Shown here: positions 51,881 to 61,557 of the stretch, in pieces
Layout of the letters: every line of letters starts with the position of its first letter
Position numbering within the stretch: the stretch's first letter is position 1
NCBI GenBank assembly: GCA_963921195.1
Contig: OY992536.1
Location: 327,501,038 to 327,565,037 of the forward strand
Direction: 5' to 3'
DNA length: 64,000 nucleotides
From: Pegoplata infirma
Lineage: Eukaryota; Arthropoda; Insecta; Diptera; Anthomyiidae
The notes under the pieces: generated by a model
Told to the model about the DNA's origin: nothing
Seen by the model: the letters and a program-made list of their open reading frames with translations, nothing else
Database searches by the model: none
Position numbers and translations under genes: made by a program

Positions 51881-51954
51881 TCTGAACCATATGGTTAATA
51901 TTTTCAAATTATTCTACGAATTAGGTTAGAAAGAGAAAGCTAATATAACGCGCC

Positions 51955-52188
51955 CATTGGGGTGAAACGAATAAGTTTCGCACATGTGTATGTATTAGTG
52001 ACGGCACGCGCGTGTAACTTTTGACGTTTCATACAAAACGTAAACAAACAACGAAAATACAAATGCAAAAGCTCACACGTACAGGCACACGTATTCTAGG
52101 CAGAGAAGTAAATTTAGTAGTATTTTGTATGCGTCCATATTGAAAGTACCAAAATAAGCACTCGTGTTGCATGTCTATATGGTCTGTG
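51955..52188. mobile_element. 234-bp element with 8-bp TSD
   Basis: Related in its interior to 45965-46209 (TGTAACTTTTGACGTTTCAT; GCTCACACGTACAGGCACAC). AACGCGCC flanks both ends (51947-51954 and 52189-52196), and these bases belong to the outer 300-bp MITE. The ends differ from the other copy (CATTGGGG left, GGTCTGTG right), so the copy is partly diverged or rearranged. Confidence 0.7.
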
Positions 52189-52277
52189 AACGCGCCATAC
52201 GCTCCGGCTCCACCAACATAAAATTGTAGATAACATAAGAGATAACGTCGGCAGAATTTTTTTGTATTTTCATTTTA

Positions 52278-52453
52278 GCGTCCAACCTGAATCAAATTGC
52301 GTCGCGTAAGGCGTAACGCCCAATAATTTTTCGTTTCTAATATTTAAATGTGACGTACCTAAATCAAACGGACGTAAAAATTTAAAATTTGATGTGTTTG
52401 TTTTTGTTTTTTTTTACGTCTTGCGCGACGCAATTTGATTCAGGTTCGACCCT
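52278..52453. mobile_element. 176-bp MITE with TA target
   Basis: GCGTCCAACCTGAATCAAAT on the left and the inverse of AGGGTCGAACCTGAATCAAA on the right, with TA on both sides. The intact copy at 4006-4505 shows the unoccupied target, confirming the insertion. Second copy at about 17410-17583. Tc1/mariner-like by target. Confidence 0.85.
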
Positions 52454-52620
52454 TATGTTAAAGGGTGGTGTAATCGTAATTTATGTTAACTCATTTTTTT
52501 CAGGAATTTGTTGAGGAAGGTCGTTTGGATTTTATTTTTTATTTATTTTTTTAATACATATAACACATTTTTTTTTAATTAAAAAGCTTTAATTTAACGT
52601 TATTTAGTTACTTTCTTTCC

Positions 52621-53933
52621 CCCCTCGGGATATATATATGACATTTTTATGGGACCTTCCTATTCAAATGACATATAATAACCAAGAAAAGGAAGCACAG
52701 CTGAAGTGCTAAGGGACGCCTCCACGGGTTGCGGATAGTGGATAACCCTCTCATGTAGTGTGGGGGGTAACTGCGAATTAAATAAGCAGTGGCGGACAAT
52801 TCAGCGGGTTAGAGAAGAGAGTCTCAGATGGTCACGCCCAGCGACGTGTATCCTTTAAATTCTGAGTGTCAATGAAGCTCGAACCGACATGGCGATTAAT
52901 TGGCGCCATCAAATATCCAAAGCTGAACTTTTATTTCTAGGTCCCTCGCCTTTAAGCAGGTTAAGCTGCGGGCTAATAACCCTCTCTTGTAAAAAACATT
53001 TATTACTGAAACGTCTACTACAAATTTAATAAAATCCCCCCCCAAAACGATAACGACATTTGGCTTTAAACAACGGATAATGATTGGAACTTGGAACGTA
53101 CGAACTCTCTCCGAGTCATCAAGGCTTGAACAAGTTTGCAAAGAAATGGTGAACTACAACATCGAAATTCTTGGTCTCAGCGAAGTAAGATGGCTGAATA
53201 GTGGAGCAACACGCACACAAAATGGCAGCACATTTCTTTACTCTGGCAACAGCGATAAACGTATAAATGGGGTTGGCTTATTGCTCACACCGTTGGCAAA
53301 TAAAGCTCTCTTGCACTACACGGCTATATCTGACCGTATTATCTCCGCCCGCTTCAATTCGAAGTTTCGTAAAATCTCCGTAATCCAATGTTACGCGCCA
53401 ACAGAACCTGGTGATGATGTTTTGAAAGATGATTTTTACAGCCAACTAGAATCTACAATCTCTGCTATCCCGAACGGTGACATCAAAATCGTCCTCGGCG
53501 ACTTTAATGCCAAGGTAGGCTCCGACAACAAAAACCTCCAGGCTGTAATGGGATCTCAAGGACTAGGTAATTCTAGAAACGATAATGGCGAAAGACTCGT
53601 TGATTTATGTGCACGCCACCGATTATTTATTGGAGGTACGAAGTTCATCCACAAAGATATACATAAGTATACATGGCGGTGCCCTCTTGATATCACCCGC
53701 AACCAAATTGACCACATAATGATAAATAAATTGTTCCTGGGTTGTCTATTAGATGTGAGGACAATGCGAGGTGCCGATATAGATAGTGACCATAACCTAT
53801 TAGTGGGCACATTTAAACTTCGTCCTGCGGCAGTCAACTCACAAAAGGGTGTCGTGAAATTTAATACTGCTCGGCTTCGTAACCCTGATGTTGCTTCCCG
53901 CTACTGTTCTACTCTGAGAGACTCATTTCAACC

Positions 53934-53977
<44 letters not shown>

Positions 53978-56084
53978 TTAGTATACAATCTTGGACAAAT
54001 GTAGCACAAAACTGTTCTCGAACTGCGAAGGAAATTCTAGGCGTCCGCAAGAAAAACCAGAAGCCTTGGATCAGCGAAGAGACGTGGGCCGAAATAGCAA
54101 ATCGCAAGCGTCTTAACAAAATAGTTTCAAGAACGCGAAACCCTGATGAGAAACTTGAAGCGAGAAAGGACTACAGATTGTCAGCGAACTCCGTAAAGAA
54201 ATTAGTACGAGCTGACCGGGAACGCTACTTTAACAGCATCGCAGAGGAAGCCGAACAAGCAGCGAACATTGGTAACATGCGTGGGGTTTATAAAGCAATT
54301 AAAGATCTAGGAGGCAGAAACATCAAGAATATATCAATGCTAAAAGATAAACACGGTCGCGATCTCACTACGACTGAAGAGAAACTAGAACGCTGGCAAG
54401 AATTTTTCACCTCTGGTATATCACAAAATAATACCCCCGAATTTAACTTAAATGGCTGCCCTTGGCTCTCTCGCCGTTGTAATCCTCGCAGGGAAATAGC
54501 TACATCTCCACCAACCTATCAGGAAATCTTTTCAACATTGTGCAATTTGAAGGAATCAAAGTCTGCCGGTCCCGATACAATACAGGCAGAACTGCTGAAA
54601 TATGGTGCTGGCCCTATTGCTGAGGTGCTCTTGCCAATAATACAGTCTGCATGGCAGAGCAATATTATCCCAGAATGTTGGAAGGCTGGTGTGATCATCA
54701 CTATACCCAAGAAGGGTGATCTGAGCTACTGCAAGAACTGGCGAGGGATTACATTGCTAAACGTTATCAACAAAGTAATGGCCCTACTTCTTTTGCAAAG
54801 AATAGCACCAATTGTTGAACCGCTGTTACGTCAGGAGCAAGCGGGTTTTAGGCCTGGTCGATCATGCGCGGACCATATAAATACTCTACGAATTATCATA
54901 GAGCAATCGCAAGAGTTCAATAACCACCTCTATATGCTGTTTGTAGATTTTGAGCGCGCCTTTGACACCGTATACAGACCGGCAATATGGGCTGCCCTTA
55001 GGAGTAAAGGCGTACCCGATAAGATTATTGATCTCATTCGTGAACTTTACAATGGTGCCGAGTGTAGAGTTAGATTCTGTGGGCAAGAGAGCCGTCCATT
55101 TGAACATAATGAGGGTGTCAGACAGGGGTGTGTTCTATCGCCAACTTTATTTTTAATACTCTTAGATGGAGTCATGGAGCACACAAACATCGAAGCTCCG
55201 AATGGCATACGTTGGAACCTACGTGAACGTCTTAATGATATTGACTACGCAGATGATTTATGCATGATGGCCCATCGGTTTGAAGATATCGAACAGAAGC
55301 TCATATGTCTTGACAGAAACGCAAGAAAAGTAGGTCTTAGAATCAACGTTAATAAGACAAAACTAATGAGAATTGGTACAAACAACTCAACACCTCTCAT
55401 ATTGCACGGAGATCTTATTGAGGACGTTGACTCTTTTTGCTACCTAGGTAGCCGCATAACAAAAGATGGTGGTTCTGGAAAAGATATAGAGGAGCGCATC
55501 AACAAGGCTAGAGTCGCATTTCACTCATTAAATAAAGTCTGGCGAGCAAACAACATCTCAAAAGCTACGAAACTGCGAATATTTAACTGCAGTGTTAAGT
55601 CTGTCCTGTTATACAGTTGCACAACATGGAGTACAACTCAGGCCACCCAAAGAAAGCTGCAGACATTCGTAAATCGTTGCCTTAGACAGATTCTGCGTAT
55701 CTTTTGGCCATGCTGGGTAACTAATGAACAACTTTTATATCTAGCCCGTTGTGAACCTATTGATATTGAAATCAAACGTCGTAAGTGGTCTTGGATAGGC
55801 CACATATTAAGAAGACCGACCAATGAAATCACCAGAGCGGCTCTTGAATGGAATCCGCAAGGTCATCGCAATCCTGGTCGCCCGCGAAACACCTGGGTGA
55901 GGATGGTGAGAAACGAAGGTCAAAGTTGCAACTTGTCTTGGAATCAAATTAAGTCGCTAGCCAAGGATCGTTCCAAATGGAGAGAATTTGTAGACGCCCT
56001 ATGTTCATTATGAACTTTTATATAATTTAGTTAATACATATTTATCTTACTATTTTATGTAAATAAAGGAAATATATATATATG
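52621..56084 (+). mobile_element. Non-LTR retrotransposon (RTE-like LINE), apparently full length
   Basis: A 5' leader of about 450 bp, one 977-aa open frame (53080-56013), a 3' tail of about 50 bp with AATAAA and an (AT)n end instead of poly(A). ATATATATATG occurs both at 52630-52641 and at the 3' end, perhaps a target duplication, though the A/T repeat makes this uncertain. It is inserted in a TIR element. EN plus RT in one ORF with a very short 3' end and simple-repeat tail fits the RTE group. Confidence 0.85.
53080..56013 (+). CDS. LINE polyprotein: AP-endonuclease and reverse transcriptase
   Basis: 977 aa without stops. Residues 1-245 are an APE-type endonuclease: GTWNVRTL, LGLSEVRW (catalytic Glu), QCYAPTE, VLGDFNAKVG, NQIDHIMI and DSDHNLLVG. 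A run of 14 Asn (AAC repeat, about 53935-53977) separates it from a linker. Reverse transcriptase follows: IPKKGDLSYCKNWRGITLLN, QAGFRPGRSCADHI, FVDFERAFDTV (motif A), VRQGCVLSPTLF (motif B), YADDL (motif C), then a C-terminal region with RRKWSWIGHILRRP. It would nick target DNA and copy its own RNA. The ATG at 53080 starts directly on the endonuclease motif; an in-frame TAA lies about 90 bp upstream with no other ATG between. Integrity suggests recent activity. Confidence 0.92.
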
Positions 56085-56575
56085 GCACACGAGAAATAAC
56101 ACGATTTTGACGTATGTCGGAATAAATGTCCACATAATTATAGAAGGTGGAGCCAGTGGGATAAGAAAAATGCACTGTTGCCAAGTTGGAGGTTTACCCG
56201 CTAAATCTAGCGCTTTTTGTTTGGATTTAGCGGGGGGAAATTGGTTTTAGCGGGAACGGTGCTTTAGCGGGAAAATCTTATACTTAATAAAAGAATATTT
56301 ACAAATAACAACAAGCTATTTTTTTAATAATAAAATTTCTTATATTAACAAAAATATGAGTTGAATTTACATAAAATACGAGTTGATTAACAAAAAAATG
56401 AGTTGATCAACTTTTAAAAAAACTGACAACAATTTTTATTGAAATCAACATAAATATTAGTAGGGTCAAAATCAACAATGATTTCTGTTGAATTTACAAC
56501 GATTTTCTTTGGAAATACAATGATTTTTGGTTGAGTGTAGATACCGTTTAACGGTACTTGGGGAGAAATAACTAA

Positions 56576-56716
56576 TACCCTATTCACACGTACAGTTTTA
56601 AATCGTTTTTAGCAGCAACATTTTTAGCACTTTCTTTATTCTATTACAGTATATTGACAGAAAATGCTAAAAATAATTGCTAAAAACGGTTTAAAACTGT
56701 AAGTGTGAATAGGGTA
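56576..56716. mobile_element. 141-bp TWA-target MITE
   Basis: TACCCTATTCACACGTACAG to GTGTGAATAGGGTA with TAA on both sides. Confidence 0.85.
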
Positions 56717-56727
56717 TAACACCAAAG

Positions 56728-57027
56728 CACAGACTAATACAGACTCGACATAAGTGACAGGTGTCAAAAAAGTATTCTTTAACCATATGGTTAATATTTT
56801 CAAATTATTCTACGAATTAGGTTAGAAAGAGAAAACTGATATAACGCGCCATAAGAAAAATGGATGCCAGATTGGTTTTTGTTGTTTCACTCACTCCTAA
56901 GTCGTAGAAAGTGTTGCCATGTTAGCGTAAAACGGACTAAAAACCGCTGTGTTTTCTCCTAAAATCGCTTAGTTTTTCCCCATTTTTTCTTGTAAAACTC
57001 TACTGTCGAGTCTGTATTTAGTCTGTG
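56728..57027. mobile_element. 300-bp MITE
   Basis: Exactly 300 bp; flanks ACCAAAG and ACCAGAG agree at 6 of 7 positions. Confidence 0.85.
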
Positions 57028-57165
57028 ACCAGAGGGTCGATTGTGGTTCTGTGAAAAATGTATGAATGAAAAAATATGTCAGAGAACTTCATTGAAAACT
57101 AATAGGCAAAGTGACATTATTTTTTCAGTGATAAATTTATCACAGAACCAGAATTGGCCCTCAGG
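57028..57165. repeat. Short inverted-repeat block between two MITEs
   Basis: GTCGATTGTGGTTCTGTGA is inverted at the right (TCACAGAACCAGAATTGGCC). This looks like a further hairpin MITE of about 125 bp, its right end being the target of the next 300-bp copy. Confidence 0.55.
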
Positions 57166-57465
57166 CACAGACTAATACAGACTCGACATAAGTGACAGGT
57201 GTCAAAAAAGTAGTTCTGAACCATATGGTTAATATTTTCAAATTATTCTACGAATTAGGTTAGAAAGAGAAAACTGATATAACGCGCCATAAGAAAAATA
57301 GATGCCAGATCGGTTTTTGTTGTTTCACTCACTTCTAAGTCGTAGAAAGTGTTGCCATGTTAGCGTAAAACGGACTAAAAACCGCTCTGTTTTCTCCTTA
57401 AATCGCTTAGTTTTTCCCCATTTTTTCTTGTAAAACTCTACTGTCGAGTCTGTATTTAGTCTGTG
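57166..57465. mobile_element. 300-bp MITE with perfect 7-bp TSD
   Basis: Exactly 300 bp; CCTCAGG on both sides (57159-57165 and 57466-57472). Confidence 0.9.
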
Positions 57466-57807
57466 CCTCAGGTCTCCACCTGATATGAATGCGAATTTGG
57501 TATAAGTGAGAATAGGGTATTACGTCTCTTACACAGACTAATACAGACTCGACATAAGTGACAGGTGTCAAAAAAGTAGTCCTTAACCATATGGTTAATT
57601 TTTTCAAATTATTCTACGAATTAGGTTAGAAAGAGAAAGCTAATATAACGCGCCATTAGAAAAATGGATGCCAGATCGGTTTTTGTTGTTTCACTCACTC
57701 CTAAGTCGTAGAAAGTGTTGCCATGTTAGCGGAAAACGGACTAAAAAACGCTGTGTTTTCTCCTAAAATCGCTTAGTTTTTCCCCATTTTTTATTATAAA
57801 ACTCTAC

Positions 57808-58107
57808 CACAGACTAATACAGACTCGACATAAGTGACATGTGTCAAAAAAGTATTCTTTAACCATATGGTTAATATTTTAAAATTATTCTACGAATTAG
57901 GTTAGAAAGAGAAAACTGATATAACGCGCCATAAGAAAAATGGATGCCAGATCGGATTTTGTTGTTTCACTCACTCCTAAGTCGTAGAAAGTGTTGCCAT
58001 GTTAGCGTAAAACAGACTAAAAACCGCTGTGTTTTCTCCTAAAATCGCTTAGTTTTCCCCCATTTTTTCCTGTAAAACTCTACTGTCGAGTCTGTATTTA
58101 GTCTGTG
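57808..58107. mobile_element. 300-bp MITE, first nested copy
   Basis: Exactly 300 bp, flanked by ACTCTAC on both sides, in the same orientation as the outer copy. Confidence 0.9.
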
Positions 58108-58114
58108 ACTCTAC

Positions 58115-58414
58115 CACAGACTAATACAGACTCGACATAAGTGACAGGTGTTAAAAAAGTAGTTCTGAACCATATGGTTAATATTTACAAATTATTCTAC
58201 GAATTAGGTTAGAAAGAGAAAACTGATATAACGCTCCATAAGAAAAATGGATGCCAGATCGGTTTTTGTTGTTTCACTCACTCCTAAGTCGTAGAAAGTG
58301 TTGCCATGTTAGCGTAAAACGGACTAAAAACCGCTGTGTTTTCTCCTAAAATCGCTTAGTTTTTCCCCATTTTTTCTTATAAAACTCTACTGTCGAGTCT
58401 GTATTTAGTCTGTG
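58115..58414. mobile_element. 300-bp MITE, second nested copy at the same site
   Basis: Exactly 300 bp, flanked by ACTCTAC (58108-58114 and 58415-58421). The nested pair mirrors the one at 51274-51880 but at a different target inside the element. Confidence 0.9.
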
Positions 58415-58468
58415 ACTCTACTGTCGAGTCTGTATATAGTCTGTGTCTCTTATTTATTTTTACTCTAT

Positions 58469-58607
58469 TACCCTATTCTCTTACAGTTTTAAACCGTTTT
58501 TAGCAATTATTTTTAGCATTTTCTGTCAATATACTGTAATGGAATAAAGAAAGTGCTAAAAATATTGCTGCTAAAAACGATTTAAAACTGTATGTGTGAA
58601 TAGGGTA
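58469..58607. mobile_element. 141-bp MITE family, 139-bp copy
   Basis: TACCCTATTCTCTTACAG to GTGTGAATAGGGTA with TAT on both sides. Confidence 0.8.
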
Positions 58608-58671
58608 TATGGCTACATGCAACAAAAAAATAGCTAGATTTGGCTACAAAATAGCTAAGTTGGCAACAGTG

Positions 58672-58929
58672 AATAAAAGAAAGAGCAAAAGCAAAAATCA
58701 AAATGCGAAAAACATTAACAAAGCAAGTTTGAAAAAACGCGCGAATTTGGTAGAATAAGGAAAAAACATTTTTATTTTATTGTTTGAACATTGAACAGGA
58801 AGGGTAGGAAGCTAAGGAATTTCTCTTCGTTTAATTAAAATATATAAATTCCTTTAACTAAGTTTTTCTTTTTTGCAATTGCAAATACTTACTTTAAAAT
58901 TGAGAATGTTGATTTGTGAAAAAATAATA
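58672..58929 (+). promoter_or_regulatory. Slbp promoter and 5' leader
   Basis: About 260 bp of non-repetitive sequence separate the last transposon end from the Slbp coding exon, so the core promoter must be close. No TATA box is assigned. Confidence 0.45.
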
Positions 58930-58995
58930 ATGTCTATGGAAAATAATAATGCCGGCGCAGGTAGCCGTACCTGGGCAGAAGAAGTTGATGCACAT
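58930..58995 (+). CDS. Slbp: Slbp exon 1
   Basis: Encodes [20 protein letters not shown] plus AH. Downstream of the donor the frame soon closes, supporting the splice. Confidence 0.8.
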
Positions 58996-59644
58996 GTAAG
59001 ATTTACAATTGCAGTACATAAATAAAATGTTAAAATAAAAAAATTTTCCATTTTAGTCTCGCGGCTCATTGAATAGCAGTTTATCTGAAGCAAACGACTC
59101 GCGTCGCGATATCTCCCTGGAGTTTATTGATGGCGTTAATGAACAAAAATTTGAAAAACTAGTTAAGGAGGAGAAATTAAAGACACCCTTCAAAAGACGT
59201 CATTCACAAACTCCCAGCCATGAAAGCCGTTCAAATAGTCCCAACAGCAGTTGCGGCAGCAGCAGCAATGAAGCCGACAATAATGGTCGCTACTTTGACA
59301 GTCGTAAAAATGAGAAACGCTTAAGGCAAAACAGTTTTACCTCATCATCATCGTCTTCGTCATCATACACAGAATCTGATCCTTCTGTTTTATCTAGACG
59401 CCAAAAACAAATTGATTATGGCAAGAATACAGTGGCTTATGAGCGCTACATAGAAACAGTACCTCGATCTGAAAGAACTCGGGATCACCCACGCACACCA
59501 AACAAATTTGGAAAATATAGTCGTAGAGCATTCGATGGCCTTGTTAAGATATGGCGTAAGCAATTGCATTACTATGATCCACCAAGTGAGAAGAAAAATC
59601 CTGCACATAATAATGATTCTAGTAGTGATTCTGACTCCGATTAG
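58930..59644 (+). CDS. Slbp: Histone RNA stem-loop binding protein, two exons
   Basis: Exon 1 58930-58995 and exon 2 59057-59644 (61-bp intron, CAT|GTAAG donor, TTTTAG acceptor, phase 0) give 217 aa. SLBP binds the 3' stem-loop of replication-dependent histone mRNAs and directs their processing and translation. The RNA-binding domain is at residues about 134-198: [20 protein letters not shown], then [20 protein letters not shown] and [11 protein letters not shown], including the TPNK loop whose Thr is phosphorylated in the family. The N-terminus has SRTWAEEVD and a Ser/Asn-rich linker with SSSSSSSS; the C-terminus ends in an acidic SSSDSDSD tail, typical of fly SLBP. Another in-frame ATG lies at 58906, so the true start may be 8 codons further upstream. 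An AATAAA is near 60147. Confidence 0.94.
59057..59644 (+). CDS. Slbp: Slbp exon 2
   Basis: Starts [20 protein letters not shown] and holds the whole RNA-binding domain and stop codon (TAG at 59642-59644). Confidence 0.93.
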   Translation, partial: SRGSLNSSLSEANDSRRDISLEFIDGVNEQKFEKLVKEEKLKTPFKRRHSQTPSHESRSNSPNSSCGSSSNEADNNGRYFDSRKNEKRLRQNSFTSSSSSSSSYTESDPSVLSRRQKQIDYGKNTVAYERYIETVPRSERTRDHPRTPNKFGKYSRRAFDGLVKIWRKQLHYYDPPSEKKNPAHNNDSSSDSDSD

Positions 59645-60486
59645 ATTTGCTTGCTAAAGCTACATAGCTTAATTTTTTAATGGTCTCCAATCTATCTCGT
59701 GTCATTTTTTTTCATGAACTAAAACAAAAATACACGATAAATGGGCCTAATTTTATTGCAGTTAAGTTTTAAAATTATTTTTCAAACAGACATTTATTTT
59801 AAATACAAAATCGTTCGCTTGTTAGTTAAATATTATTAACATATCGTCACCTGAAATGCAAACCAATGTAGTAACTAAACTTTCTATATTTTTATTAAAA
59901 AAAATTCGCAAAGAATTTGTCCACGTAGCTATTTTGGAGAAAATAATTCTAGTATAAATCTAAACTAAATCACCCAAAAACGTATTTGGCTTTTTTGGTT
60001 ACATCCCTTTGCACTTCAGGTAACGTTAAATTGAATTCTAAAGTTTCTTTTTAGTGGATGCTTCACTTATTCTTTATTTAATATACATATAATTTACCAA
60101 TGTTTAAAATCGTTGAAAAATTATTTGAATCTGAATCTTTGTATAAATAAAAGAAGTCGTTATAATAATTAAGCCTTCTTATTTAAAGTCTGGAAAATTT
60201 TTAATATGAATTTTGTGTCATTTTTTACCTGCTAGGTTTTACTACTATAATTTGTTAAAGAACCTACATATAAAATATGTCTGTACAGCAGATGCTTTTT
60301 TAACCAAACATGAAGATTTTTAAAAAAACCCAAAAATAATTTAAAAATCAGAGGCTATTTTATAACAATGATCATGTAATCTGACAACAATATGCTTAAG
60401 TTTTTAATTCCAGCTGTGAAGTTTTTACTCAAATACATTTGTCATCCATCTGTTCTGTCATTCACATCTTTTCAATTCACACTAGG
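59645..60486 (+). other. Slbp 3' flank, no further gene
   Basis: AT-rich sequence that includes the probable Slbp 3' UTR (AATAAA about 60147). No other gene seen. The words TGTCATTCACATC and TTTTCAATTCACAC near 60455-60482 match 63055-63080. Confidence 0.5.
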
Positions 60487-61157
60487 GGGCATGTCACAGA
60501 CTCAAATCCGTTCGGATTTGAAAAAAGTGGTTTACTCGTAAAACGCAAAACGAATATTATTTTTTCGGAATGAAATCACTTTCAAAAATCAAAGTGGAAT
60601 TGAATTGCATAAAAGTGGTTTCATTCCGAAAAAAAATATTTGGGGGCATGTCACAGACTCAATTCCGTTCGGATTTGAAAAAAGTGGTTTACTCGTAAAA
60701 CGCAAAACGAATATTATTTTTTCGGAATGAAATCATTTTCAAAAATCACAGTGGAATTAAGGGGCATGTCACAGACTCAATTCCGTTCGGATTTGAAAAA
60801 AGTGGTTTACTCGTAAAACGCAAAGCGAATAATTTTTTTCGGAATGAAACCACTTTTATACAATTCAATTCCACTTTGATTTTTGAAAGTGATTTCATTC
60901 CGAAAAAATAATATTCGTTTTGCGTTTTACGAGTAAAACACTTTTTTCAAATCCGAACGGAATTGAGTCTGTGACATGCCCCTGAATTGCATTAAAGTGG
61001 TTTCATTCCGAAAAAAAATATTTGCTTTGCGTTTTACGAGTAAACCACTTATTTCACTTCCGAACGGAATTGAGTCTGTGACATGCCCCTTGTTTTGCTT
61101 TTACGAGTAAACCACTTATTCCACTTTCGAACGGAATTGAGCCTGTGACATGCCTCT
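60487..61157. mobile_element. Nested GGGGCATGTCACAGACTC MITEs
   Basis: At least three left ends (60487, 60652, 60762) and three right ends (about 60982, 61091, 61157) of one palindromic MITE, GGGGCATGTCACAGACTCAA to its inverse. The centre copy (about 60762-60982) is complete; the others enclose it, so the family inserted into itself. Interior words are TTTACTCGTAAAACGC and TTTCGGAATGAAA. Confidence 0.8.
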
Positions 61158-61221
61158 AAAATTTCGGAATCACATAAAATCGAAATTTGGGGTTCTGTTG
61201 TTTACATTTTCTTTCGAAGTT

Positions 61222-61352
61222 TAAGGCTGGATTACTCAGTGCTCCGTTATAAAATAACTCCGTTAAATTTAACTTTTTCATACAAATTTTGACATAAGGC
61301 TCCGTTAAATCGGCAGTTAGCAGCTAACTCTTCATTGAGTAATCCGCCCTAA
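61222..61352. mobile_element. About 130-bp MITE (GGCTGGATTACTCA), second copy
   Basis: TTAAGGCTGGATTACTCAGT to CATTGAGTAATCCGCCCTAA, closely matching 28744-28872. Confidence 0.75.
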
Positions 61353-61557
61353 ATCGAATAACTAACCTAAAAAGCGCATTTGTTTTGCTTTACTAAAATT
61401 CTTTTATGTGAAACAAAACAAGTAAAAAAGTTAAACTCGTCCTTGTATTGATACTCTCCACAATGTAAAAAAGATTATTGCAAAAAACTTTATTTAAAAA
61501 AGAAATTATTTTCGCTTTGAAAAAAAATCGGGATTTTTTCTTTTTTGAAAAAAAAAA

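Larger units (their letters stand above)
52200..56161. mobile_element. TA-flanked TIR element, copy 2, with LINE and MITE inside
   Basis: Starts CGCTCCGGCTCCACCAACAT and ends TGGAGCCAGTGGGA, the inverse orientation of 4006-4505, again with TA on both sides. It has been interrupted by a 176-bp MITE and a LINE. About 180 bp that copy 1 has next to the LINE site (4087-4266) are missing here. Confidence 0.8.
57532..58445. mobile_element. 300-bp MITE, outer copy split by two copies of itself
   Basis: TCTCTTA flanks both outer ends (57525-57531 and 58446-58452). The copy is interrupted after ACTCTAC (57801-57807) and resumes at 58422 with TGTCGAGTCTGTATATAGTC. Removing the insertions and the extra ACTCTAC copies restores a normal 300-bp element. 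Confidence 0.9.
56173..58671. mobile_element. CACTGTTGCCAA-ended element hosting later MITEs
   Basis: CACTGTTGCCAAGTTGG on the left and CTAAGTTGGCAACAGTG on the right are inverted; subterminal GCTAAATCTAGCGCTTTTTG and its inverse AAAAAAATAGCTAGATTTGG agree. CACTG ends look hAT-like, but no 8-bp target duplication is visible (flanks GAAAAATG and AATAAAAG). Inside are a truncated 35988-36784 relative (56280-56539), 141-bp MITEs and four to six 300-bp MITEs. Confidence 0.55.

Noticed and set aside
56173..58671. Calling the CACTGTTGCCAA element a proven hAT
   Set aside because: The ends fit, but flanks GAAAAATG and AATAAAAG do not match, so a clean insertion is not shown.
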